Origin: Entamoeba histolytica HM-1:IMSS
Taxonomy: Eukaryota; Evosea; Mastigamoebida; Endamoebidae
Direction: 5' to 3'
DNA: 64,000 bases
Assembly: GCF_000208925.1 (NCBI RefSeq)
Contig: NW_001914860.1
Span: forward strand, 402,709-466,708
The notes under the pieces: model-generated
Told to the model about the DNA's origin: nothing
What the model saw: only the letters and a program-made list of their open reading frames with translations
The model's database searches: none
Shown here: in pieces, positions 1-8,535 of the stretch
Layout of the letters: every line of letters begins with the position of its first letter
Numbering within the stretch: position 1 is the stretch's first letter
Made by a program: the position numbers and the translations under genes

Positions 1-473
1 AGCATTTGGTATCTTGGGAGTCTTTGAACAGGGAGAATTAAATACGAATCAAGACTTTGTAACTGAATACCTTTCTTGTATTCGGTTTCTTGAATAGAAC
101 GAAGATAAAAATTTTGTTGTAAGTTATTAACAATTCTACCATATACCTCTTGTCTTTTAGTTGATGCTTTAAAATACTTTATATATACATTGAAATGATT
201 TTCATTAGCAATAAAAACAGTCCCAACATATTTTATTAACTCTCCTTTTTCTAAATAATCTTTGAATTCTCTTAATAGTTGTTTATTAAATTCAATTATG
301 TCTTGATAATACATAAACATTTTTCTTAGATCTTCACTGCCAATTATGTGTTTGTCATCTTTTTCTATTGGCTCTTTATATTTAAATAATCCTAATTCCA
401 TTTGAGAAATATACCTTGCCTCACTCTCAACTAATTCTTTAAGAATATTTTCTGTTCTTTTTGAGCCACTCAT
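1..473 (-). CDS. RhoGEF (DH domain) protein, 3' part cut by window edge
   Basis: An open frame starts at the ATG at 473 and runs off the left edge, giving about 157 residues. The N-terminus (ILKELVESEARYISQM) matches helix 1 (CR1) of Dbl-homology domains. Residues 145-155 read LILPVQRLPRY, the near-invariant CR3 motif. The DH fold activates Rho/Rac GTPases by nucleotide exchange. Only the first three quarters of the domain are visible, so any PH or FYVE partner domain lies outside the window. It is a distant relative of the DH-PH-FYVE protein at 54535-56022. The family call is solid; the GTPase substrate is unknown. Confidence 0.85.
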   Translation of the reverse strand, partial: MSGSKRTENILKELVESEARYISQMELGLFKYKEPIEKDDKHIIGSEDLRKMFMYYQDIIEFNKQLLREFKDYLEKGELIKYVGTVFIANENHFNVYIKYFKASTKRQEVYGRIVNNLQQNFYLRSIQETEYKKGIQLQSLDSYLILPVQRLPRYQM

Positions 474-577
474 TCAACTTGAATTATTCAAACAATTATC
501 TTTTTATTTTAAAAAACTTTTTTCTTTTTTTTTAAAAATAATTATTTCCGATATATATAACAATAATTAGTTGTATT

Positions 578-1705
578 TCACATTGATTTATATCGTTTTA
601 AAACTACTACACCTTTCCTTACAGCAATGGCAATTATGAAATATTCAGGATTTAATTTAACATCAATAACCCTAGTAGTGTCATCTGTTAACACATAGTT
701 TTCCATATTTTGTTCTAAGTCAAGGTCTTCAAGAATCTCAGTACTTCCATCAGTTTTTTGAACTACTTTAACAAGAACATGCGTGGGTTTAATTCCATCT
801 TTTTTTCTTTTTAAATGAAATTGGGTCTTATCAAACATTACTGCAGTACCGTCATCTCCACCAGAAAATACTAAATCATCCCTACCATCAACTGCATTAC
901 AACCTGAACGATGTAATTTTGCACGTTGAAAAGTTGCTTGTTTCTTTGGTTTTGGTTGTGTTGTACGCCTACCGACAACACTTATATATCCAAAAGAATC
1001 AGAAACTATCATAGATGATTCACAGTTACCATTCCAACAAATGTCAGTCATAAAAATATGAAGAGCTAATGAATTTAATAATTGATTTGTCAAGAATGAA
1101 TACATTTTTACTATCGAAGGACCACGAGCACAACAAATAAATGAGTGTGGAACATCTTTTGAGCATATTACTTTAATTAATGGAGCGTTATGTGTTTTTA
1201 ATACTGAAACTATTTGAAGTGAATGATTAATTATTAATATTCTACCATCAATACAACCAACTAAAAGTAATGGGTAAGTTGGATGTGCTGTTAAACACGT
1301 TGGTGAATCAGGTAGTTCTATTGAATTAGAAGAAGGGTGGATAACTTTTGAAATTGGAACAGGATAAAAAAGGTGAAGAGAACGTGTAGTGATGAACGCT
1401 AATTGATATTTTTCATCTTCTTTGTTTTTATTAGTACAATTTAACACAATGAGGTCTCTAATTGAAGTAGAAAAATCAAATATTGAAATTAATTTTGCTG
1501 GGCTTAGTTGATGGTAAAATAATATATGTTCGATTTCATTTCCATTAGGTTTTTCAACACAAGTAATAAGTTTTAATGAACCTACCCATCGAATAAATGA
1601 AATTTTATTAGTGACATGAAAGTATAATGATTTTCCAGGGGTTTTACATTGTGTATTGATTTTAGGAAATTCTGATATAACACTATATTGAGGTTCTTCC
1701 TCCAT
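578..1705 (-). CDS. WD40-like beta-propeller protein
   Basis: This 375-residue intronless protein starts at the ATG at 1705. Blade-like segments recur, such as LTAHPTYPLLLVGCIDGRI (about 138-156) and DLVFSGGDDGTAVMF (about 278-292). The first and last blades are weak, as in diverged propellers. A basic patch (KPKKQATFQRAKLHRSG) precedes the last clear blade. The C-terminus looks like a closing strand. I do not recognise an orthologue; a TFIIIC-type or nuclear WD protein is possible but unsupported. It shares a 185-bp divergent promoter region with the proteasome gene at 1891. Confidence 0.6.
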   Translation of the reverse strand: MEEEPQYSVISEFPKINTQCKTPGKSLYFHVTNKISFIRWVGSLKLITCVEKPNGNEIEHILFYHQLSPAKLISIFDFSTSIRDLIVLNCTNKNKEDEKYQLAFITTRSLHLFYPVPISKVIHPSSNSIELPDSPTCLTAHPTYPLLLVGCIDGRILIINHSLQIVSVLKTHNAPLIKVICSKDVPHSFICCARGPSIVKMYSFLTNQLLNSLALHIFMTDICWNGNCESSMIVSDSFGYISVVGRRTTQPKPKKQATFQRAKLHRSGCNAVDGRDDLVFSGGDDGTAVMFDKTQFHLKRKKDGIKPTHVLVKVVQKTDGSTEILEDLDLEQNMENYVLTDDTTRVIDVKLNPEYFIIAIAVRKGVVVLKRYKSM

Positions 1706-1890
1706 TCACCCCCAACTTCTCTTTTTAAATATTTGTTTTTTCTTTTTGTTTTTTTTTTTATTTCATTTAAAAACAAAATCATAAAAAATTTAAGAAAAAA
1801 TTCAAAACTTCAATAAAAATATAGTTTTTTATTTAGTTGTTATTAATTTTTTTTTTGGCTTTTCATCTATTAAAACCATTCAATTAATTA

Positions 1891-2724
1891 ATGGCTGGAA
1901 CAGGATATGATCGTCAACTTACAATCTTCTCACCTGAAGGAAGATTGTATCAAGTTGGTTTGTTATTTATTTCATTAAATATCTTAACAATATTCATTAA
2001 GTAGAATATGCCTTAAAAGCAACTAAATGTGAAAGTTTAACAACAGTTGGTGTATGTAGTGATGAAGCTGCATGTATTATAACACAAAAGAAATTACCAG
2101 TTTGTCATTAGTTATTTTAGCATTTTGAAAATTTACAAAGAAATTAACACAACAAAGGATAGATTAGTTGATCCATCAACAGTCACTCATCTTCATCGTA
2201 TTTCAAAACATGTTGGTTGTTGTATGTCAGGAATATATGCGGATGGTAAAGTTATTGCTCAAAGGTCACAGTATTATGCAAGTAAGTTCCAATTAGATTA
2301 TGGCTATGAAATGCCTGTGTCATTAGTAGCAAAGAAAACTGCTGACTTTGCTCAAATGTTAACACAACATGCATATATGAGACCTTTTGGTGTATCTTCA
2401 ATGTTTATTGGATGGGATGAAGTTTCAGGACCTCAACTTTGGAGAAGTGATCCAGCAGGTTCTGTTGCTGCTTTTAGAGGATGTGCAGCAGGAGAGAAAG
2501 AGCAAGAAGCATTTAATAACTTAGAAAAGAAAAAGATTACTAAAGAATTAACTGTTGACCAAGTTGTTTGTCAAGCATTGGATTGTTTGCAAACAGTTAC
2601 ATCATCAGAATTTAAAGCTACTGATATTGAGATTGCAATTGTAACTAAAGATAATAAACTTTTCCATTTACTTTCACAACAAGAAATTGAGCACTATCTT
2701 GTTCTTGCATCAGAGAAGGATTAA
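1891..2724 (+). CDS. PSMA6: 20S proteasome alpha-6 subunit (three exons)
   Basis: Exons are 1891-1957, 2005-2099 and 2158-2724, giving 242 residues. Intron 1 (47 nt) is a typical GTTTGT...TAG. Intron 2 (58 nt) starts GTTTGT but must end CAAAG to keep the conserved run TQKKLPDRLVDPSTVTHL. Exon 1 carries the alpha-subunit signature YDRQLTIFSPEGRLYQVEYA. The sequence follows alpha-6/iota throughout (STVTHL, GYEMPVSL, MRPFGVS, DPAGSVAAF). Alpha subunits form the gated outer ring of the 20S core and are not catalytic. An annotation based on ATG ORFs alone would lose the first 54 codons. Confidence 0.93.
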
Positions 2725-2831
2725 TTAAGTATAACATCCCTTTCTTTTGTTGTTTATTTTTATTTATAAAATAAAATGTTTTTCTATAAAACAAAAATCA
2801 AAAAGAACTTAAAAAAAAAAGAACAAGATAA

Positions 2832-3779
2832 ATGAAAAAAATACAACAATTTCTTAAAGAATGTGATATTTTTCTTAAGGTTCCTGAAAAGTTAAAAATA
2901 AAAACTAACACCACAAAATTATTTTCTATCATCTCGTATGTTATTATTGGGCTATTAATATTAAGTGAAACTTATAATTTTTTTAACCCTCAATGGGTAT
3001 CTCATGTTGATGTTGATACTGTAAAAGCGGGTGTATTACCAAATATGTATATCAATATTGATATGTCATTTCCTAAAATGAACTGTGATGATTTTGGATT
3101 GGATGTTACTGAAATTACTGGAAGTCTACAATTAGGAGTAACAGATGGAATTAAATTTGATAAAAGATTATTAGGAGGTTGTAGAATGTATGGAACAATG
3201 AAAGTAAGTAGAGTTAGTGGAGAGTTTCATGTAGCATTTGGTAAAATTTCATTTAGACAAGGAAGATTAAATCAATTTATTACTGCAACACAGAAACATA
3301 CACAAGGCCACATTCATCAATTCACAATTCAAGAAATGAAAAGTTTTAATCCTACTCATTATATTAATCATTTATCATTTTCTAATACACTTGGTTCAAC
3401 AGTTCATTCAGGTGAAACTCCCTTAAATGGTAAAAAATTTACTTTAAGTGGATTTGATAATGCCCGTAAAACATATTATATTAATGTTATTCCAACTTTA
3501 TTCAAATATCCTTCTTATACTCTTCGAACATATCAACTATCTGTTAATGAAAGAGATGTTCCAGTTACTTATGGTGCTTCATTTACTCAACCAGGAGTTT
3601 TCTTCAAATATGAGTTATCTCCTTATATTGTAATCAATGAAATGAATGACCACTCATTTGCACATTCCCTTGCATCAGTTGGTGCAATAATTGGTGGTGT
3701 TTTGATTATAATGGGATTGTTGTCAAGGCTTTTTGATTCAAAACATGAATTAGTAACTTCTGTTGTGGAGATGGAATAA
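2832..3779 (+). CDS. ERV41/ERV46 (ERGIC) family cargo receptor
   Basis: This 315-residue protein has one membrane segment near each end (about 32-52 and 280-300) and a long lumenal domain between them, the ERGIC2/3 topology. Family motifs include GCRMYGTMKVSRVSGEFHVAFGK in the middle and FKYELSPYIV before the second membrane segment. The family cycles between ER and Golgi in COPII/COPI vesicles. Its length and the lack of the ERV46 paired-cysteine motif favour an ERV41/ERGIC2-like member, but I cannot separate the two firmly. The gene is intronless and lies 107 bp after the proteasome gene. Confidence 0.85.
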   Translation: MKKIQQFLKECDIFLKVPEKLKIKTNTTKLFSIISYVIIGLLILSETYNFFNPQWVSHVDVDTVKAGVLPNMYINIDMSFPKMNCDDFGLDVTEITGSLQLGVTDGIKFDKRLLGGCRMYGTMKVSRVSGEFHVAFGKISFRQGRLNQFITATQKHTQGHIHQFTIQEMKSFNPTHYINHLSFSNTLGSTVHSGETPLNGKKFTLSGFDNARKTYYINVIPTLFKYPSYTLRTYQLSVNERDVPVTYGASFTQPGVFFKYELSPYIVINEMNDHSFAHSLASVGAIIGGVLIIMGLLSRLFDSKHELVTSVVEME

Positions 3780-3784
3780 AAAGA

Positions 3785-3804
3785 ATGAAATAATATTATT
3801 TCAT
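3785..3804. repeat. 20-bp perfect palindrome just after the ERV gene stop
   Basis: ATGAAATAATATTATTTCAT equals its own reverse complement. It begins five bases after the stop codon at 3777-3779. In the transcript it would form a short A/U hairpin in the 3' UTR. In DNA this AT-rich, palindromes of moderate length arise by chance, so function is uncertain. Confidence 0.5.
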
Positions 3805-3898
3805 ATTTTATTTTATTTTGATTATAAGAATTTTATTATAAAATAATCATTTTTTTTAATAAAAATAAAATCAAATACTCAATTGAACATTGTTTTAA

Positions 3899-5554
3899 AT
3901 GAAAACCACTATTCCATCAGGAAAACAATGGATTTGTACCTTTCCTGGATGCACTGAATCATCACCAAAAACTCATTATAATTGTTATTCACATGTATGG
4001 GATGCACATTTACGACATATTATTTCGTTTCAAACTATAGGATTTAAAAAAGCTCCATCTTATAAGAAATTACCTGATAGAAAAGCAGTTCGAAAACTAT
4101 GTGAGAATTATATGCAGAAGTTAAATAAAAGTCAAAGTTATGATTTTAATAGTCCAAATCCTCTTACCAATTCAAATTGTCTTCTGTTAGATACTAAAAC
4201 ACCTTTAAATAATTGTTTATTTGATAGCGAAGAACTTATTGTTACAGATAAACAACTAACTACTCAAACTTTAAATATACAAAATAGTAGTTCATTTTCT
4301 CCTTTAGTTCAACAATTTGATTGGAATATTAATCAAAACTCTGAGTACAATACATTACCCTCTATTCCATTTATTCAAATAGAAATCCTTCAAAATGCTT
4401 TAAAACGGTTACATGTTGCAGGAGAAATACTTGCAGAAAATGGTTTTCTTCAAAGGTCTGATAGTAAATTGAAAACATCTATTGAGCCATTAACTAATTC
4501 TCTTCAAAAATTACTTAAACTTGTTGGTGTTCAATATAATTATAAAGAAGACAATACTGTTAAGTATGGATTTATTGCTCAAGAAGTAAACAAAACTTGT
4601 CCTGAGCTTGCTCCAAATGGAACATCTCTTGATGTTGTTGGAATTCTTCCAATTATTATTGAGTCATTAAAAGAAATTAATTTATACATTAATGATACTT
4701 CAGAAATTAAACAACAAGTAACAATTACATTGGAGTACATTGACTCAATAAAAAAATGTATAGAAAACACTGAAGAAAAACAACAACCTATTACTCAATC
4801 TCATAAATTTCATTTCTCTGTCGGACCAGCTGTTCTTACTGCTCCATTAGCTGTTGGAACAACAGCCATTTCTATATGGACTATTTTTGCACTCCCAAAA
4901 TTACCTGGGATATGGGTATTATTATTCATTACTTCAGCATGTCTTTGGGTATCTTTTTGGAGAACTAGAAATGAAATACACAAAAATATCAAAAATGTTA
5001 AGTTATATTGGACAACAAATAACACTGCTTGTCTCTGGTGTTTATTGTTTTTGACATTACTTAGTGTTTCAGTTTCATTGGTGATGGGAGTTGTTGGAGT
5101 AATAATTTGTGGTTGTGGAATTATTGTAGTAGGGCTTGTCATTGGGATTGCTCGGTGGGCACCAAAAAAGTATGGATGTACACTAGAAATTGTACTAACA
5201 ATATTAGTAGCATTTATGGTGTTATTCTTTTTAATTATTGGTGGAATGTTATTAGCACAACCTGGGTTTGAATGTTATTTAAATGGTAATCACTCAGAGA
5301 TGACTATTTTATTGAAACAAAATATTACAATGGAACAACTTGGTGTAAATAAATTACCATGGAACTGTTGGAGTGATAATCTTCTGGTTTATGGAACATT
5401 ACCAACTGGAATTTCAATTGGCCATGACGAAACACCTTATATTTATGGTAAAGTAGAAATCCCATTTGAAGATACTAAAGTTGATATCTATGTAAAATGT
5501 GTTGATGCAATAAAGTTCTACTGTTCAACAGTTAATTTTAAATATGAAGCATAG
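3899..5554 (+). CDS. Membrane-anchored zinc-finger protein with MYRF-type self-cleavage (ICA/peptidase S74) domain
   Basis: This is a 551-residue protein. Residues 13-37 form a C2H2-like finger (C13, C18, H32, H37). Residues about 186-262 are an intramolecular chaperone autocleavage domain: SDSKLKTSI at the start, then YGFIAQEVNKTCPELAPNG and a closing helix. The Ser187/Lys192 dyad keeps the Ser-x4-Lys spacing that cleaves MYRF and phage tailspikes. A short polar helix follows, then hydrophobic spans at about 321-354, 376-420 and 431-455, and a C-terminal domain with N-glycosylation sequons at N464 and N475. By analogy to MYRF, trimerisation would release an N-terminal zinc-finger fragment from the membrane; that is inference. 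It has no NDT80-like DNA-binding domain. Confidence 0.75.
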   Translation: MKTTIPSGKQWICTFPGCTESSPKTHYNCYSHVWDAHLRHIISFQTIGFKKAPSYKKLPDRKAVRKLCENYMQKLNKSQSYDFNSPNPLTNSNCLLLDTKTPLNNCLFDSEELIVTDKQLTTQTLNIQNSSSFSPLVQQFDWNINQNSEYNTLPSIPFIQIEILQNALKRLHVAGEILAENGFLQRSDSKLKTSIEPLTNSLQKLLKLVGVQYNYKEDNTVKYGFIAQEVNKTCPELAPNGTSLDVVGILPIIIESLKEINLYINDTSEIKQQVTITLEYIDSIKKCIENTEEKQQPITQSHKFHFSVGPAVLTAPLAVGTTAISIWTIFALPKLPGIWVLLFITSACLWVSFWRTRNEIHKNIKNVKLYWTTNNTACLWCLLFLTLLSVSVSLVMGVVGVIICGCGIIVVGLVIGIARWAPKKYGCTLEIVLTILVAFMVLFFLIIGGMLLAQPGFECYLNGNHSEMTILLKQNITMEQLGVNKLPWNCWSDNLLVYGTLPTGISIGHDETPYIYGKVEIPFEDTKVDIYVKCVDAIKFYCSTVNFKYEA

Positions 5555-5599
5555 TAGCAAGTTAAGAAAAAATTAATTTATTGTTTATTTGATCATTTA

Positions 5600-5941
5600 T
5601 TAATGATGTTGAGGAAATGTAAATGGCTTTTCTTTGTCAACTTTTGATATAGCAATTTGGAGTGCTGGACTTATCCATTTACCACATGAGCATTGATTCC
5701 CAGACCAGGTATAAGTTCCAATTTCATAATGACATTTAGGGCATTCAATTTTACCAGTGTTTTGATCACATAGACCCATCCATACTAATTTGTCTTTTAA
5801 AAAGACAGAATTGCAGTCACCACCACCTCCTCTCCTTCTGTACCCAAATGAAACTTCATTGTTATTTGGTTCATGTTGTTGTATGTCATTTTCAGTGAAT
5901 AATAATGATCTACATTTCTTACAACGGTAATTGATTGTCAT
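5600..5941 (-). CDS. Stand-alone YVH1/DUSP12-type zinc-binding domain protein
   Basis: I start at the ATG at 5941, giving 113 residues; the open frame upstream to 6019 is low-complexity and looks non-coding. The protein begins MTINYRCKKCRSLLFTENDI and ends with CPKCHYEIGTYTWSGNQCSC followed by GKWISPALQIA, the C-terminal zinc domain of YVH1/DUSP12. The dual-specificity phosphatase domain that normally precedes it is absent. In yeast the zinc domain alone suffices for the ribosome-assembly role (release of Mrt4 from pre-60S), so this may be a ribosome-biogenesis factor without phosphatase activity. An unseen upstream exon cannot be fully excluded. Confidence 0.8.
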   Translation of the reverse strand: MTINYRCKKCRSLLFTENDIQQHEPNNNEVSFGYRRRGGGGDCNSVFLKDKLVWMGLCDQNTGKIECPKCHYEIGTYTWSGNQCSCGKWISPALQIAISKVDKEKPFTFPQHH

Positions 5942-6790
5942 TTGAAAGGAGAAGACCTTGAAATAAAAATTGTTAGATAGTTTTTTTGTTTTTACTAAAA
6001 ATAAAAACTGAAAGAACAAGTGTAGAAAATAAAGATGAAAGAGTTGTGTCTTTTTAAATTTATCATCAAATCTATGACATTATAACATAAAGTTTCTTCA
6101 TTTTCAATAAATATACTTTCATCATGAAGTAAATATATAATTTGATATTATTTAAATATGTATTTAGAGAATATATTGTTACAAATATTATTTTTATTAA
6201 ACTTTATTCTAACAGAAGTTCCTGTGTCTCAAATAAATTAAACAATTTAAAAAATTAGAAATGTTTTATAATTCATAATCAATTAGGATATTGCGTATAG
6301 CTTTATTCTTATTTTTTAAAGTTATTAATATAAAGATATTACTATAATTTATTTGGTTCTATTAACTATTTTATCACATCTATATTTTAATTAGCAAACA
6401 GAGAATGATTTATTATAAAGTCAATATAGTCATTTTAGTTGATACGTTAAATTAGTGAATAATATAAATTAAAGGAATGTACAATTTGTTATGTCTTAGT
6501 AGAAAAAAATATATAAGAAATATCATTATCCAACTGAAATAATTTTAGATACTATATTTTTTGAAAATTTGGAGGTTTAGTAAAGAATGAGGTATATTAT
6601 TTCTTTTTGATAAGTAATGAAAAGAATTAATACTTTATATTTTCTATTGGTTAGTGTTAAGTTTTTTTTTATTATTTACAGCAATAAAAAAGTTTCATAT
6701 GATTAAACTAAGTTCAAAAAAATATGATCCGAGTATAATATTTTAATTATTCTAAACAAAGAAATGAAATACAAAAGTAAATAATTACTA
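5942..6790. other. AT-rich intergenic region
   Basis: About 850 bp with stops in all frames and no family motif. It lies between two minus-strand genes, so it should hold the promoter of the YVH1-like gene (near 5942) and the 3' end of the 7TM gene. I see no RNA gene or repeat. Confidence 0.6.
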
Positions 6791-8302
6791 TCATACAATT
6801 GACTTCCAAGTACAATATTTTAAATATATTTGTTGTGGAAATGAACTTAAGTTAATTGGAGATGAAAAAGTTCCAACTAAAGTTAATGAAGAAAGAGCTG
6901 GAGATGGTTTTGTTATATAAGAAAATTCTTTTAATAATTTTCGAGCAGTTAAGACAGTGTTAAGCGACATATTAATACGATTTAGATATGTTTTTTTATC
7001 AATTTCTAATGGCTTAAACACATAATCACGTGTTTTTAATAATATTGATAATAATAACATTAATACTAATCTTAAGAAACATTCAACTGCATCTGTTATT
7101 AAAATATATTCATTTGGAATAAAATGAGTAAGTATAAAATTCACTGTATATACAATGATATAGAAGAAAATTACTCCTAAGTTAAATTTAAGCATCTACA
7201 ATAATAAATTAATTATATATTCATTTATATATCAAAAAATTTCAACATAACAAACTAATTTCTTTAATTTGAATGCGTTTATATATTCAACGGAAATTGC
7301 AATTAATATATGACTGTTAATAATTCTGTTTGAAGTTGAAACATTAAAAACAGCAACAGGAAGGAAAAGTCCTAAAATTACCATAAGATTTCCAAGAACA
7401 AACCACTTAACCCAAAAACATTCTAAAATTCCACAGATACAAAAAATAACAAATCCAAGTATTAATAACTTCATTTCATAGAAATGTACTTTAAGATAAA
7501 TAAGTTTATATCCTTTTCCTATCAACATTAAAACTGCCATAGTTGTTGCATCAACTAATACTGTAAAAAAGTGAGAAATTGTTTGAGTAATATCTTTTTC
7601 ATATCCATTATAATAAGTAATCCAAAACCCACTATTTATTAAAGAAGAACAAAGATAAAAGAAGAATATTATAAAAATGAATAATTGAATCCGTGAAAAA
7701 GATTTTCTATGAAGAATGGAATTAACAATTAATGCAATGACATTAGAAATAATAAATAGTAATTGTATAAGAACAATGACTGGTCGGTAGAAATCTTCAG
7801 ATGATAATTCAATATCTTTTTTATTTATTAAGTGTGCTTTGTAATTCATTTTAATATAATTTGGAATATCACAAAATAAAAAGAAAATGTCATATTGAGA
7901 ATGTTCAGTTACATTAATTGTCATATAAAATTCAAATGGAGATACTAAAAACATCAGTTGATTCATTTAAATATGTTTACAAACAAAAATTATAAACAAA
8001 CCATATTCACAATGTTCTTTTAATGCCCTACATAAAGTATCATCATCATATGTTTCAAGATATTCTTTAGCAGTTTTTGTTTTACATATAGCAACACTAA
8101 TAGTTGATAATCTATCTGGAGCTGGGGACAAAGAAGATACATTGAGTTCCATCCTTCCTTGTCCGTCAAATCCAAAAGTTATAATTTTGACAGATTTCTC
8201 TGAAAAGACAGTTGACTTTGAAATATAAAGTCCATTAACACTAGCAAATAAAATAATTGCAATAACACTTACCTTCATAATTCGTTGTTGACTGAGAGAC
8301 AT
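6791..8302 (-). CDS. Seven-transmembrane GOST / Lung7TM (GPR107/TMEM87-like) protein, three exons
   Basis: Exons read from the minus strand are 8302-8002, 7944-7256 and 7195-6791, with introns of 57 and 60 nt (both GTTTGT...TAG) that join in frame to give 464 residues. The N-terminus is a signal peptide (MKVSVIAIILFASVNG from the second Met). A short lumenal domain follows, then seven hydrophobic spans (VIVLIQLLFIISNVIALIV first, ECFLRLVLMLLLSILL last) and a polar tail. This layout and SGFWITYY-type motifs fit the GOST family, which acts in Golgi/endosome traffic. Unspliced, the gene appears as three false ORFs. The specific orthologue is not assigned. Confidence 0.75.
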
Positions 8303-8535
8303 TTTTCTTTACCAGTTTGATTGGATCTTAAAGAGAATTTTCTGTTTTCCTCTTTTTTGTTGTCTCTTTTGACAAACAAGATTAGTAGTTATAGTTTTAT
8401 TGTTAAAATATTATAGTTTTATTATCTTATCATTAACCAATAAAATTTTTCATTTTTTAATTAATTTTTTATTCCATAAAAAATTTGAGTCTCAATCAAA
8501 AAATAAAAATACAAAATACTAAGAGTTAACTCAAT

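Noticed and set aside
3785..3804. 20-bp palindrome as a strong novel signal
   Set aside because: Palindromes of this size made almost only of A and T are likely by chance over 64 kb of such DNA; kept as a low-confidence repeat only.
4810..5142. 110-codon frame on the minus strand inside the MYRF-like gene
   Set aside because: Antisense shadow of the membrane-span region; no independent motif.
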